Numbered from the stretch's first letter, positions 17,506 through 26,813 are shown. The stretch: 64,000 bases of DNA from Massiliimalia timonensis (GCF_900186585.1 NZ_FYDD01000003.1:186001-250000), one strand, 5' to 3'. Program-made: numbers and translations. Notes: generated by a model not told the origin, from the sequence alone.

Positions 17506-17561
17506 CGCTTTCGCAAAGCGAAAGCACTCCTTTCTTGGGGAATAAGGGCCGGGTTGACTTT

Positions 17562-18656
17562 CTATAAGATCCCGGCAAGCCATAAAAGCCATGCCACACC
17601 GTAAATCAACGCACTGGATAAAGCGGTTAATCCAAATGTCCACAGCCTCGCGGCTTTTTTATCTACCGGCAGGTTGCCGACAAATTTTCCGGTTTGACCG
17701 TTGATAGCAAAGGTGAACCTTTGCCCGTTCCAGGTCGTGTTGAGCAGCCATACTGGATAGAAAGCATATTTTTCCTGCCCGTTTGAAAGACGGACATTGC
17801 TCGATTCAGTGACCGTTGTGGTGTATCCTATTACGGTACTGGCAAACGCTTCTTCGGTAGAACGTTTTACCCTTTCATTCGCCCTGTCGATGCTTTGCCC
17901 CGCGTCAACGTCATATTTATCTGCGAAATATCCAGAAAGGTAGGCAGTTTGAAAATCTACGGCCTCAGAAAAGTCATAGGGCTCAATGGATTCCATTAGG
18001 TCATCTGCCATTTTTGAAGAACCATCTACCGGGATCCGTTCAAAGCCGATACAGCCGGCACGGTATACCGAGTAATAATTGGTTTCAGTGTAGTTGTAAT
18101 TGCTGTCGCTCCAAGTATGTACCCTTGTTGTACGATACCGGATGCTGGCTTCGGCATCGGTATCAAAAAGCCAGAAAGGCACATAGATCCCCTTGATTTC
18201 ATCGATGTGGTTTTCATCTTTAAAAACCTTTGGCAAAAGACGTTTTCCGATTAGATGCTTTTTAAAAACAGCCTTTGCCGAATTTTTATCCAGTTTAAAC
18301 GGGATCACATAATCAGGACGCAAAGCGCCGGAAAACTGTCCCATAACCACTATGGGATTGTCACAGTAAGGGCAGGAGGACGCTGCCATATTTTGATCGC
18401 CCACGATCTCTCCGCCGCAGGATTGACAAATATAGGAGCGCAGGTTATCGGTTTCTCCGTCCCGCCACTCACTTCCGGGCTGTGTTTCCCATTGCATTTC
18501 ATCCGCTTTATCGTTTTTCAGTTCCTCGTCATATTCTTTAAGCGTTTCCATCTCGAATTCGGTGTCGCAATACGGGCATTTCATCTTTTGCGCACCTATA
18601 TTAAATTCGATCGCCCCACCGCAGCAAGGGCATTTGTATTGCTGTAGAACCGCCAC
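17562..18656 (-). CDS. Zinc-ribbon protein, YdjG-like
   Basis: A 364-residue protein with two N-terminal zinc ribbons, CPCCGG-CPYC (residues about 9-31) and CQSCGG-CPYC (about 77-98), then a large soluble region (YVPFWLFDTDAEASIRYRT and YAFYPVWLLNTTW), and at least one membrane helix at the C-terminus (WTFGLTALSSALIYGVAWLLWLAGIL). Such proteins are often labelled TFIIB-type or PriA-like zinc ribbon, but there is no helicase domain. It resembles B. subtilis YdjG, part of a PspA-associated membrane complex (family knowledge). Position between an SPFH gene (110 bases upstream) and a TPM gene supports a shared envelope-stress function; the direct role is unknown. Confidence 0.83.
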   Translation of the reverse strand: MAVLQQYKCPCCGGAIEFNIGAQKMKCPYCDTEFEMETLKEYDEELKNDKADEMQWETQPGSEWRDGETDNLRSYICQSCGGEIVGDQNMAASSCPYCDNPIVVMGQFSGALRPDYVIPFKLDKNSAKAVFKKHLIGKRLLPKVFKDENHIDEIKGIYVPFWLFDTDAEASIRYRTTRVHTWSDSNYNYTETNYYSVYRAGCIGFERIPVDGSSKMADDLMESIEPYDFSEAVDFQTAYLSGYFADKYDVDAGQSIDRANERVKRSTEEAFASTVIGYTTTVTESSNVRLSNGQEKYAFYPVWLLNTTWNGQRFTFAINGQTGKFVGNLPVDKKAARLWTFGLTALSSALIYGVAWLLWLAGIL

Positions 18657-18765
18657 TGATGATCCTCCTTTTATGGGCTATGCCACAGCGGGCAACACCC
18701 CTAATATTGACTGATAAAGAAAAAGCCCTTTTTAATGATCGATGTTCATGCAGAGCACGAGACTC

Positions 18766-20154
18766 TTATTCCTGATCATCTTCATCAAATGCATCTCCGC
18801 ATTCTGGAAAGAATTTTGGAGGATGCGTCGGGTCTGCCGGTTTCCAGCCGCATTTATCGCAGCGGTACAGGGGAGCCCCTGCCGGCTTTTTAGAACCGCA
18901 GTTTTGACAGAACTTGCCTTGATTTACAGCTCCGCAGTCACAGATCCAACCGGTATCCACAGGTTTGGGTTTCCCACAGTTCTGGCAAAATTTCCCGTTG
19001 GCAGTTGCTCCGCAGGAACACTGCCATTCACTTGCCTGTACAGGTTCCGGTCGTTTTGCCCCGCAGTTCTGGCAAAATTTCCCGGCTGCTGTCGCCCCGC
19101 AGGAGCACTTCCATGTTTCCGGAGCAGATCCAGAAGAAGTCGCCTTTTGCTGTCCCATCGCAAAAAGGTTTTGCGCATTGACGCCGCCTGCCTGCTGTGC
19201 CATGCCAAATCCCATAAAGCCCGTCATTGCGCCGCTTTCATTGGCTGCCGCCGCTTTCATAGCGTCAGACTGCGCTTCGACCAGAGTTGCCGCCGCCATG
19301 GTTGGATCGCGCATGATTGCGGTCCTTTGAGCCTGTTTGATCAGTTCGGCGTCCTCGTCCGGCAGGGTGACCGACGACAGCGCCACGCTGACCACCTTTA
19401 AGCCCCGGGTCTCACCCCATTTGGATGACAGGATCTCATTCATGGCGTGTTCTAAATCAGTATTATGGGTCACGATCTGGTTGGGACGAAGCCCCATCTC
19501 AGACAGTTTTCCAAATGCCGGATTTAAAGCCGCAATAAATTCGTGCTTTAACTGGCTGTCGATCTCCTCTCTGGTGTATTCCTGCTCGACATTGCCGCAC
19601 ACATTTGCGTAAAACAGGAGGGGATCGATGATTTTGTAAGAGTATACGCCCCAGCACCGTACGGCCACATCAATATCCAGCCCGATTTTTGCGTCTACTA
19701 CCCGGAAAGGGATCGGGTTGGGCGTGCCGAATTTATTGTCAATCAGCTCTTTGGTATTGAAGTAGTAGACCCGTTGGTCTTTGCCGGTATCTCCGCCATA
19801 GGTAAAGCGTTTTCCGATCGTTTTAAAGCTTTCTAAAATGCTGCTGCCAAGACTTCCAGAAAAAATACTTGGCTCGGAAGAACTGTCATAAGTAAATTCA
19901 CCCGGCTCAGCGCAGACCTCTACCACTTTGCCCTGTTCTACAATGATCATGCATTGTCCATCCGCCACGGCGATACCGCTGCCGTTGGAGATGATGTTAT
20001 CGTTCCCCTTTGTATTGGAGGAACGTCCACTGATCTGTTTTTGCCCTTTCACTACTAATACTTCTTTGTCGATTGCTTCACAGTAGAAAAACTCTTTCCA
20101 TTGATCCGCAAGAGAACCACCGAATGCGCCGACGCCGGCTTTGATCAAACCCAT
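18766..20154 (-). CDS. SPFH-domain protein with C-terminal zinc-ribbon repeats, YdjI-like
   Basis: A 462-residue protein. ATG 20154 is preceded by aaggag with 8-base spacing; longer starts lack a site. Residues about 20-330 form an SPFH (band-7/virion-core-like) domain, with the alanine-rich helix (TMAAATLVEAQSDAMKAAAA) typical of the family. The C-terminal 115 residues hold three near-identical CxC...FCQNCG zinc ribbons of about 27 residues and a last rubredoxin-like ribbon (CDKCGWKPADP). In the last, the expected FCPECGD reads FFPECGD, so one metal ligand is lost. B. subtilis YdjI recruits PspA to the membrane; no pspA is next to this operon. First gene of a three-gene leftward operon. Confidence 0.87.
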   Translation of the reverse strand: MGLIKAGVGAFGGSLADQWKEFFYCEAIDKEVLVVKGQKQISGRSSNTKGNDNIISNGSGIAVADGQCMIIVEQGKVVEVCAEPGEFTYDSSSEPSIFSGSLGSSILESFKTIGKRFTYGGDTGKDQRVYYFNTKELIDNKFGTPNPIPFRVVDAKIGLDIDVAVRCWGVYSYKIIDPLLFYANVCGNVEQEYTREEIDSQLKHEFIAALNPAFGKLSEMGLRPNQIVTHNTDLEHAMNEILSSKWGETRGLKVVSVALSSVTLPDEDAELIKQAQRTAIMRDPTMAAATLVEAQSDAMKAAAANESGAMTGFMGFGMAQQAGGVNAQNLFAMGQQKATSSGSAPETWKCSCGATAAGKFCQNCGAKRPEPVQASEWQCSCGATANGKFCQNCGKPKPVDTGWICDCGAVNQGKFCQNCGSKKPAGAPLYRCDKCGWKPADPTHPPKFFPECGDAFDEDDQE

Positions 20155-20325
20155 AGTAAAACTCCTTCCAGATGTGGCTTTCGCCTGATAGCATCCGTAT
20201 TTTTTGCCGGAACAATATTTACAAAAAATGCTGGATGCAAAAGCGTTTACCCACATGAAACTAATAAAAATCAGAATACATGCTCTTATGCGGTATCCCC
20301 AAAATATATTTGTATTATATTAAAC

Positions 20326-20341
20326 CTATGATATATCATAG
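20326..20341. promoter_or_regulatory. 16-bp perfect palindrome in the SPFH/alcohol dehydrogenase gap
   Basis: CTATGATATATCATAG reads the same on both strands. It lies in the 465-base divergent gap 20155-20619, which holds no gene, about 140 bases before the dehydrogenase -35. Candidate operator for either direction; the regulator is unknown. Confidence 0.45.
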
Positions 20342-20481
20342 CATATTTTGAAGCAAATTTTCAATGGCAGAAAATGAAATAAAGATTAGTTCTTTTAGCC
20401 ATCCCTTTTAATCATGGAAGATAAAAAACGATCAAGACAGTTCTAACAACAATAAGGTTGAAATTTTATCAAAAATTTAGG

Positions 20482-20510
20482 TAGACATTTGCCAGCGCAT
20501 ATGATACAAT
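20482..20510 (+). promoter_or_regulatory. Promoter of the Zn-alcohol dehydrogenase operon
   Basis: TAGACA (20482-20487), 17 bases, TACAAT (20505-20510). It predicts a leader of about 100 bases before ATG 20620. Confidence 0.6.
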
Positions 20511-20556
20511 CCAGCCAAAGGGCGCCTGAGGGCTAGCCCACAGCAGAAAATAATGG

Positions 20557-20602
20557 CACGGCTTTTAGACATTCCATCCGACATATTATCGGCCGTGTTT
20601 TT
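20557..20602 (+). terminator. Candidate attenuator hairpin in the dehydrogenase leader
   Basis: cacggc (20557-20562) pairs with gccgtg (20592-20597), with an internal ccga/tcgg pair, directly followed by TTTTT (20598-20602). It lies between the promoter and the start codon, so it could end transcription early. Upstream, ggctagcc (20531-20538) can form competing structures. No known riboswitch class was recognised. Confidence 0.45.
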
Positions 20603-20619
20603 GAGAAGGGGGAATAGAG

Positions 20620-21645
20620 ATGAAACAAATAAACCGGAGGCTCTTTTTAAACAAGGAGCATCATCTGTATTTGGTGAAGGAGGAGGCTCCTGCGCCAAAG
20701 GGGAATGAGGTATTGATCAAGATTGCCTCCAATGGCATCTGCGGCTCTGACATTCACTTTTTCCATGAAGGAAGATTAGGAAACTTTGTGGTCGACGAGC
20801 CATATGTGCCCGGCCATGAGGCGAGCGGAACCATTATTCAGAATGGTCCGGAGGCAAAACGTTATGCGGAAGGGACCCGTGTGGTGATCGAGCCGGGGAT
20901 CCCTTGCGGGCACTGCCATTTCTGCAAAGCTGGACGGTATAATTTGTGCCCAGAGGTGGTGTTTCTTTCTGCACCGCCGATCAATGGGACGTTTTGCGAT
21001 TATATCTGTGTCAACGAAAATTATGTATTTCCTATCCCGGAAGACCTCTCCATGGAGGAGGCTGCCCTAGCCGAGCCGGCCGCCGTAGCGATTCACGCGG
21101 TTCAGAGGGCGCAGTTTCGTTTGGGCGCGACTGGCGTTGTGCTGGGCGCCGGACCGATTGGACTGCTGACAGTACAAGCCTTCAAAGCGGCAGGCGGCGG
21201 AAGGGTGATCTGCGTTGACGTGGTGGAAGAACGGCTGCAGGCAGCATTACGGATGGGTGCCGACGAGGTGATCCATGCCGGCAGTACCGAAACACCGATG
21301 GATAATCTGGGTGATGTAGTCTTTGAAACAGCCGGGAACCGGGTCACAACAGCTCAGCTTTTTACCGTAACGAGGCCGGGCGGGTGTGCTGTACAGGTCG
21401 GCTGGCCGAACGGGAATACCGTAGAAATGAACATTGCAGATATGATAGACAAAGAGTTGGTTTATCTGAGTGTGAACCGGTATGCGAATGCGTTTGACAC
21501 CGCCTTGATCTGGCTTGGCGACGGCAGGATCAACGGCAGGGAAATGATCACACAGCGATATACATTGGAAGAAGCAGAAGAGGCATTTTGCTGGGCGCTG
21601 GAACATCCAAACGAAACAATTAAGGTGATTATCAACAATGAATGA
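20620..21645 (+). CDS. Zinc-dependent alcohol/polyol dehydrogenase
   Basis: A 341-residue medium-chain dehydrogenase of the sorbitol/xylitol type, oxidising a polyol with NAD+. Catalytic zinc ligands C41 (GICGSDIHFF), H66-E67 (GHEASG) and E153 region (AEPAAVAIHA) are present, as are four structural-zinc cysteines (C96, C99, C102, C110). The Rossmann motif GAGPIG is at 176-181, and D200 at the end of the second strand favours NAD+ over NADP+. Length is normal. ATG 20620 follows agaaggggg. It shares a transcript with an acetyltransferase gene 26 bases downstream. The substrate is not determined by the sequence. Confidence 0.9.
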   Translation: MKQINRRLFLNKEHHLYLVKEEAPAPKGNEVLIKIASNGICGSDIHFFHEGRLGNFVVDEPYVPGHEASGTIIQNGPEAKRYAEGTRVVIEPGIPCGHCHFCKAGRYNLCPEVVFLSAPPINGTFCDYICVNENYVFPIPEDLSMEEAALAEPAAVAIHAVQRAQFRLGATGVVLGAGPIGLLTVQAFKAAGGGRVICVDVVEERLQAALRMGADEVIHAGSTETPMDNLGDVVFETAGNRVTTAQLFTVTRPGGCAVQVGWPNGNTVEMNIADMIDKELVYLSVNRYANAFDTALIWLGDGRINGREMITQRYTLEEAEEAFCWALEHPNETIKVIINNE

Positions 21646-21671
21646 GTATCTAGTCAGGAGCGGAGAGATCC

Positions 21672-22232
21672 ATGCACCATAAAGGAACATGCGCATTGGA
21701 AACTTCCCGTTTGGTATTGCGCAGATTTGAAGAAGCTGACGCGCAGGCGGCATTTGAAAATTGGCTGTCTGACTTGGAGGCCGCTCGGTATATGCGCTGG
21801 GATGCATATCAAACCGTAGAACAGGGAAGGGCTTTTCTTCGGGAAGTGGAAAAGTCCTACCAAAGGGAGGATTTTTATCATTGGGCTATTACACAAAAAA
21901 GGGAAAATCAGGTGATCGGGGCGATTGGACTTTTGGTTCATGAATATGATTCAGTGGCTGAGGTTTCCTATTGTCTTGGAAGAGCGTTTTGGGGGCGCGG
22001 GATTGCGGCAGAGGCGCTGCGAAGGGTGCTTTCCTTTGCATTGCTGGAGGTTGGACTCAACCGTGTGGAGGCATATCATTCTGTGAACAATCCCGCTTCC
22101 GGTCGGGTGATGAAAAAGGCCGGGATGTGCCTGGAGGGGCATTCCAGACAAAAATACAGAAGCCATCAGGGCTTTGAAGACTGCGATCTGTATGGAATGA
22201 TCCGGGAGGACCTATTAATCTGCAAAGAATGA
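21672..22232 (+). CDS. GNAT-family N-acetyltransferase, RimJ/RimL-like
   Basis: A 186-residue cytoplasmic acetyltransferase. It has the RimJ-type start LETSRLVLRRFEEADAQ, the central acetyl-CoA region AEVSYCLGRAFWGRGIAAEALRRVL (pantetheine loop GRGIAAEA) and the conserved NxASxRVMKKAGM-like stretch NPASGRVMKKAGMCLEG. Such enzymes acetylate ribosomal-protein N-termini, small amines or antibiotics; the target here is unknown. ATG 21672 follows caggagcggagag. The stop codon lies inside the terminator stem at 22230. Confidence 0.88.
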   Translation: MHHKGTCALETSRLVLRRFEEADAQAAFENWLSDLEAARYMRWDAYQTVEQGRAFLREVEKSYQREDFYHWAITQKRENQVIGAIGLLVHEYDSVAEVSYCLGRAFWGRGIAAEALRRVLSFALLEVGLNRVEAYHSVNNPASGRVMKKAGMCLEGHSRQKYRSHQGFEDCDLYGMIREDLLICKE

Positions 22233-22278
22233 ACAAAAGGGGTGCGGGAATTGAAAGTTCCCGCACCCCTTTTGTTCA
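22230..22278. terminator. Bidirectional terminator
   Basis: A 21-bp perfect stem (22230-22250 and 22258-22278), core aggggtgcgggaa/ttcccgcacccct, loop ttgaaag. It overlaps the acetyltransferase stop codon and lies 21 bases past the end of the converging deaminase gene. Confidence 0.85.
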
Positions 22279-22298
22279 TATGGAAATAATAAATGCCG

Positions 22299-22685
22299 TT
22301 ACAGTACAGCTTTCCAGTCAAAAGGCAGCAGTTCTCGTAAGGTCGCAGCGGTATCCGGGGAAAGCCAGACCTTGGCAAGGTGATTATCAGGGTGAAGCTG
22401 GGTCAAAAATTCCCGGCAGCGCCCGCACGGCGGGAGGATATTTCCCTCGCTATTAACTGCGATCACCTGTAAAATCTGCTGTTCTCCGGCAGTGATCATA
22501 GCGGCAGCCGCCGCGTGCTCTGCGCAGAAACCCAAAGAACAGGCTGTATCGATGCAGACGCCGGTGTAAATATGCCGGCCGGCTGTTAAGATCGCGGCGC
22601 CAACACTTCCGGCTTCAGCTATTTCTGACAGCTTCCGGGGTTTTGCTACACTGAAGGCCGCGTCAAATAATGTCTGAAATCCCAT
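22299..22685 (-). CDS. cdd: Cytidine deaminase family protein
   Basis: A 128-residue zinc deaminase. Zinc and proton-transfer residues are C54-A-E56 (FCAEHAA) and C87/C90 (PPCGRC), the cytidine deaminase pattern; length is typical of the homotetrameric enzyme. The usual role is cytidine/deoxycytidine to uridine for pyrimidine salvage. The CAEHAA variant (instead of CAERTA) marks a subgroup that also includes blasticidin-S-deaminase-like proteins, so the substrate is somewhat open. ATG 22685 follows gggaggaaac. Monocistronic by position: the rex terminator lies upstream and a strong terminator downstream. Confidence 0.87.
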   Translation of the reverse strand: MGFQTLFDAAFSVAKPRKLSEIAEAGSVGAAILTAGRHIYTGVCIDTACSLGFCAEHAAAAAMITAGEQQILQVIAVNSEGNILPPCGRCREFLTQLHPDNHLAKVWLSPDTAATLRELLPFDWKAVL

Positions 22686-22808
22686 GGTTCCGTTTCCTCC
22701 CTTTTATGTCGGTCACTTCTGTTGAAAAACGATTTGGACCGCCGGATGCAGAGTAGACATTTTCCGTTCACTGAGCCTGCTTTTTATTGTTTGAACGGCC
22801 TTATCTGC

Positions 22809-22841
22809 AAAAAGCCTATGGTAAAACACCATAGGCTTTTT
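22809..22841 (-). terminator. Terminator of the acn-icd-rex operon
   Basis: A 14-bp stem aaaaagcctatggt (22809-22822) and accataggcttttt (22828-22841), loop aaaac, with a U tract in the leftward direction. Confidence 0.9.
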
Positions 22842-22864
22842 GATAGAATTTTTATAAAAGGCGT

Positions 22865-23527
22865 CTACTCTTCAGTTTTTGTCTGCTGGGTGCGCAAATA
22901 TTCGTTTACCCGATATCCAAGCGTCATCAGACTATCTGTTAAATGGACATTTTCAACCACAACATTTTCGTAATCCAGGTTAAAGTCATAATGGCTGAAA
23001 TTCCAGAAGCAGCGGATCCCGCATTGGATCAGCCGTTCGCTTAGCGCTTCGGCCGCAGTTCTTGGAATCGTTAGGATCGCCACCTGTGTGGGGTGGGCAG
23101 AACAATATTCCTCTAACATGGAGGGGTCCATGATGGTCATCCCAGCGATCGTGGTGCCGCAAAGCTCTGGATTATTGTCAAATACCGCGGTTAAATTAAA
23201 TCCCCGCTGTCCGAAATCCAAATGGGAAACGATTGCGCGCCCCAGGTTTCCGACGCCGATTAAAATCGTGTTCAATTGATTGTCCAAACCTAAAATTCTA
23301 GCGATCTCTTCCCGCAAGGAAGACACATTATAACCATATCCTTGCTGCCCAAAACCACCAAAGCAGTTTAAATCCTGCCGGATCTGGGAAGCCGTTAACC
23401 CCATTCGCTCCGATAATTCCCGGGAAGAAATCCGGTTGATCCCGGCTTTGGCCAGATCGCCTAAAAACCGATAGTAACGGGGCAGACGTCGGATTACAGA
23501 AATTGATACGGTTGGTTTGACAGCCAT
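22865..23527 (-). CDS. rex: Redox-sensing transcriptional repressor Rex
   Basis: A 220-residue NADH sensor. The N-terminal winged helix (about 1-80; RISSRELSERMGLTASQIRQDLNCFG) binds TTGTTAA-type operators, and the Rossmann domain (GVGNLG at 91-96) binds NADH, which releases DNA. Rex normally represses fermentation and NADH-consuming genes when NAD+ is high. Here it is the last gene of acn-icd-rex, whose promoter carries a near-consensus Rex box, so it likely controls its own operon. ATG 23527 follows aagaaaggcgggta; the gap to icd is 36 bases. Confidence 0.95.
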   Translation of the reverse strand: MAVKPTVSISVIRRLPRYYRFLGDLAKAGINRISSRELSERMGLTASQIRQDLNCFGGFGQQGYGYNVSSLREEIARILGLDNQLNTILIGVGNLGRAIVSHLDFGQRGFNLTAVFDNNPELCGTTIAGMTIMDPSMLEEYCSAHPTQVAILTIPRTAAEALSERLIQCGIRCFWNFSHYDFNLDYENVVVENVHLTDSLMTLGYRVNEYLRTQQTKTEE

Positions 23528-23563
23528 GTATGGATACCCGCCTTTCTTAAAATAAAATCAAAC

Positions 23564-24778
23564 TTACTTCAGCAATGCCTGCAAACGATCGTTGACCGCA
23601 ACCAAAAATGCTTCGGTATCTACCTTCTGCTTGTTTTCTAAAGAGGAAAGTAAATACAGATCCCCTGTCATTACGCCGTCTTCAATCGTTTGGATCGTCG
23701 CTTGCTCCAGTTTATCGGCAAAATCGCAAAGCTGAGGAAGCTGGTCTAATTCACCGCGTTTTCTTAAGGCGCCGGTCCATGCGAATAGGGTAGCGACAGA
23801 GTTGGTGGAGGTGGTTTCCCCCTTGAGGTATTTGTAATAGTGGCGTTGCACGGTGCCGTGCGCCGCTTCGTATTCATATACGCCGTCCGGAGATACCAAT
23901 ACGGAAGTCATCATTGCAAGGCTTCCGTAAGCGGTGGCAACCATGTCGGACATCACGTCGCCGTCATAGTTTTTGCACGCCCAGATGTACCCGCCTTCGG
24001 AACGGACGACCCGTGCGACCGCATCATCGATCAGGGTATAGAAGTATTCGATGCCGGCGGCTTCAAATTTTTCTTTGTATTCCGCATCGTAGATTTCTTG
24101 GAAAATGTCTTTGAAGCGGTGGTCGTATTTTTTGGAGATGGTGTCCTTGGTCGCGAACCACAGGTCCTGATGGGTGTCCAGCGCAAAGTTGAAGCAGGCG
24201 CGGGCAAAAGAACCGATGCTCTTGTCAATGTTGTGCAGGCCCTGGATAATACCCGGGGTGCCGAAATCGTGGATCAGGCTGCGTTCTTCGGTGCCGTCCG
24301 GCTTGGTGACTACCAGCTCAGCCTTGTCTCCAGCGCCGACAACCATTTCTGTATTTTTGTAAACGTCGCCGTAGGCATGACGAGCGATCGTGATCGGCTT
24401 GGTCCAAGTCGGGATATAAGGGGTGATCCCTTTTACAATGATCGGAGAGCGGAAAACCGTTCCATCCAGCAAGGCACGGATAGTCCCGTTGGGAGACTTC
24501 CACATTTCAGAAAGGTTATATTCCTCAACGCGCTGTGCGTTTGGAGTGATAGTCGCACATTTTACCGCAACGCCGTATTTTTTGGTGGCTTCTGCGGAAT
24601 CAATGGTGACCTGGTCCTTTGTCTGGTTGCGGTATTCCAACCCCAAGTCATAGTACTCGGTTTTTAGATCAATATAAGGGGTAAGCAAAATATCTTTGAT
24701 CATTTTCCAGATCACACGGGTCATTTCGTCCCCGTCCATCTCGACCAAAGGGGTTTTCATCTGAATTTTATCTGCCAT
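23564..24778 (-). CDS. icd: NADP-dependent isocitrate dehydrogenase (type II, eukaryote-like)
   Basis: A 404-residue homodimeric enzyme converting isocitrate to 2-oxoglutarate with NADP+. It starts [17 protein letters not shown], with the substrate segment [18 protein letters not shown] and IIQGLHN; it belongs to the eukaryote-like IDH group found in many anaerobic Firmicutes. ATG 24778 follows aaaaggagg. It is 17 bases after acn and 36 before rex, clearly one operon. Together with aconitase it gives the oxidative branch from citrate to 2-oxoglutarate for glutamate synthesis; citrate synthase is not in the window. Confidence 0.95.
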   Translation of the reverse strand: MADKIQMKTPLVEMDGDEMTRVIWKMIKDILLTPYIDLKTEYYDLGLEYRNQTKDQVTIDSAEATKKYGVAVKCATITPNAQRVEEYNLSEMWKSPNGTIRALLDGTVFRSPIIVKGITPYIPTWTKPITIARHAYGDVYKNTEMVVGAGDKAELVVTKPDGTEERSLIHDFGTPGIIQGLHNIDKSIGSFARACFNFALDTHQDLWFATKDTISKKYDHRFKDIFQEIYDAEYKEKFEAAGIEYFYTLIDDAVARVVRSEGGYIWACKNYDGDVMSDMVATAYGSLAMMTSVLVSPDGVYEYEAAHGTVQRHYYKYLKGETTSTNSVATLFAWTGALRKRGELDQLPQLCDFADKLEQATIQTIEDGVMTGDLYLLSSLENKQKVDTEAFLVAVNDRLQALLK

Positions 24779-24795
24779 GGAAAAGTCCTCCTTTT

Positions 24796-26733
24796 TTATT
24801 CAGCCTGTTGTTTGGTGTAATTGAGCAGCCCGCCGGCCAGCAAAATATCCTTGCTTCTGCCGGAAAGGTCTGCGTTGACCGGGATCATGATGTTTTTCGT
24901 CAGGTTTTTCACAGTTACCGGCTTGTCGTTTTCAATGCAGGCGCGGATGTCCGCTAGTTCCAGCTCGTCGTTCTGGTCGATCAGGTCATAATCGCTTTCA
25001 TGAACAAAGGTAAGCGGAAGGATCCCGGCATTGATCAGGTTGGAGCGGTGGATCCGGGCAAAGCTTTTTACAATGACCGCCTTAACGCCCAGATACAGCG
25101 GAACCAGCGCCGCATGCTCCCGGGAAGAGCCCTGCCCATAGTTGGAACCGCCGACAACGATGCTTTTTCCAGCCTCCAGCGCCCTTTGCGGGAAGGTGGA
25201 ATCGCATACGCCAAAGCAGAACTGGGACAGGTAAGGAATGTTGGAACGGTAAGGCAGGATCTTGGCGCCTGCCGGCATGATATGATCGGTAGTGATGTTG
25301 TCGCCCACTTTCAGTACGGCTGCAGCCTGAATGCTTTCCTCCAGCGGAGTGGTTACCGGGAACGGCTTGATGTTCGGGCCGCGCAGGATTTCTACGCTGT
25401 CCGCTTCTTCCGGAGAGGCCGGGGCAACGATCATATTGTCGTTGATCAGGAATTTTTCAGGAAGCTTGAACTCAGGCATATCGCCAAGATATTCAGTCGG
25501 ATCGGTAAACACCCCGGTCAGTGCGCTGACTGCCGCTGTTTCCGGGCTGACTAAGTAGACCTGTCCGTCCGCGGTGCCGCTGCGTCCCTCGAAGTTCCGG
25601 TTAAAGGTCCGCAGGGAGATCCCACCGCTGTTTGGGGACTGCCCCATGCCGATGCAGGGGCCGCAGGCGCATTCCAGAATTCTGGCGCCCGCCGCGATCA
25701 AATCCGCCAGCGCGCCGTTTTCAGCCAGCATGTTGAACACCTGCTTGGAGCCCGGTGCGATCGACAAACTGACGTCTGGATGGCAGGTCTTGCCTTTTAG
25801 GATAGAAGCCACCTTCATCATATCCAGATAAGAGGAGTTGGTGCAGGAACCAATACATACCTGATCGATCTTTTTACCAGCCAGCTCCGAGATCGGCTCG
25901 ATGTTGTCCGGACTGTGCGGACATGCCGCCGCCGGTTTTAAGGCGGAAAGGTCGATGTTGACGATTTTGTCATATTCCGCGTCGTCGTCCGCTTTCAGTT
26001 CTTTCCAAGCGTCGGCGCGGCCCTGCGCTTTTAAGAATTCCAGGGTGATTTCGTCAGACGGAAAGATCGAGGTGGTAGCACCCAGTTCAGCCCCCATGTT
26101 GGTAATGGTGGCACGTTCCGGTACAGTCAGGGATTTTACGCCTTCGCCGCCGTATTCGATCACCTTTCCAACACCGCCTTTTACGGTGAGGATGCGCAGT
26201 ACTTCCAAAATTACGTCCTTAGCGGAAACCCAGGGCGCCAGCTTGCCGGTCAGGTTGACACGGACGGTCTGCGGGCAGGTGATATAATAAGCGCCGCCGC
26301 CCATAGCTACCGCAACATCCAGACCGCCTGCGCCGCAGGCAAACATGCCGATCCCGCCGCCGGTTGGGGTGTGGCTGTCAGAACCAATGAGGGTTTTCCC
26401 CGGGACGCCGAAGCGTTCCAGATGGACCTGATGGCAGATGCCGTTGCCCGGACGTGAAAAATAAATGCCGTGTTTCTTGGCGACAGAACCAATAAAACGA
26501 TGGTCGTCCGCGTTTTCAAAACCGGACTGCAAGGTATTGTGATCTATGTATGCGACGCTGCGCTCTGTCTTTACGCGGTCGACTCCCATTGCCTCAAATT
26601 CCAAATATGCCATTGTGCCGGTCGCGTCCTGCGTCAGGGTCTGGTCGATCCGGATACCGATCTCCGTCCCTTTCTTCAGTTCTCCGTCCACAATATGCTC
26701 TTTCAGGATTTTTTCTGCGATCGTATAACCCAT
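24796..26733 (-). CDS. acn: Aconitate hydratase
   Basis: A 645-residue [4Fe-4S] enzyme interconverting citrate and isocitrate. The cluster-binding Cys motifs are CIGSCTNSS and [10 protein letters not shown]; the swivel domain near the C-terminus has [16 protein letters not shown]. The length matches the short clostridial type, well below the ~900-aa AcnA of proteobacteria. ATG 26733 is chosen because aaaggag precedes it by 8 bases; a further in-frame start at 26772 lacks a site. It is first in the acn-icd-rex operon, behind a promoter overlapped by a Rex box. Confidence 0.95.
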   Translation of the reverse strand: MGYTIAEKILKEHIVDGELKKGTEIGIRIDQTLTQDATGTMAYLEFEAMGVDRVKTERSVAYIDHNTLQSGFENADDHRFIGSVAKKHGIYFSRPGNGICHQVHLERFGVPGKTLIGSDSHTPTGGGIGMFACGAGGLDVAVAMGGGAYYITCPQTVRVNLTGKLAPWVSAKDVILEVLRILTVKGGVGKVIEYGGEGVKSLTVPERATITNMGAELGATTSIFPSDEITLEFLKAQGRADAWKELKADDDAEYDKIVNIDLSALKPAAACPHSPDNIEPISELAGKKIDQVCIGSCTNSSYLDMMKVASILKGKTCHPDVSLSIAPGSKQVFNMLAENGALADLIAAGARILECACGPCIGMGQSPNSGGISLRTFNRNFEGRSGTADGQVYLVSPETAAVSALTGVFTDPTEYLGDMPEFKLPEKFLINDNMIVAPASPEEADSVEILRGPNIKPFPVTTPLEESIQAAAVLKVGDNITTDHIMPAGAKILPYRSNIPYLSQFCFGVCDSTFPQRALEAGKSIVVGGSNYGQGSSREHAALVPLYLGVKAVIVKSFARIHRSNLINAGILPLTFVHESDYDLIDQNDELELADIRACIENDKPVTVKNLTKNIMIPVNADLSGRSKDILLAGGLLNYTKQQAE

Positions 26734-26784
26734 TCCAAGAACTCCTTTCTTCTTGCCTGAAATACAATTCATTTTTACTTTCCT

Positions 26785-26813
26785 ATTGTAGCTTTTTTTT
26801 AAAATATTGTCAA
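26785..26813 (-). promoter_or_regulatory. Promoter of acn-icd-rex
   Basis: On the minus strand TTGACA (26813-26808), 17 bases, TACAAT (26790-26785): a near-perfect vegetative promoter. Its -35 lies inside the Rex box. Confidence 0.85.

Noticed and set aside
18742-19401. Long rightward frames opposite the SPFH gene
   Set aside because: They are mirror frames of the Cys/Gly-rich repeat coding region, without ribosome site or recognisable protein pattern.
20511-20619. Known riboswitch before the Zn-alcohol dehydrogenase
   Set aside because: Compared by memory with guanidine, fluoride, ZTP and other classes; no conserved core was recognised, so only a candidate attenuator is reported.
23840-24667. 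A 275-codon frame opposite icd
   Set aside because: It lies entirely antisense to a clear isocitrate dehydrogenase gene, has no ribosome site and no family pattern; strong codon bias in icd explains the open frame.
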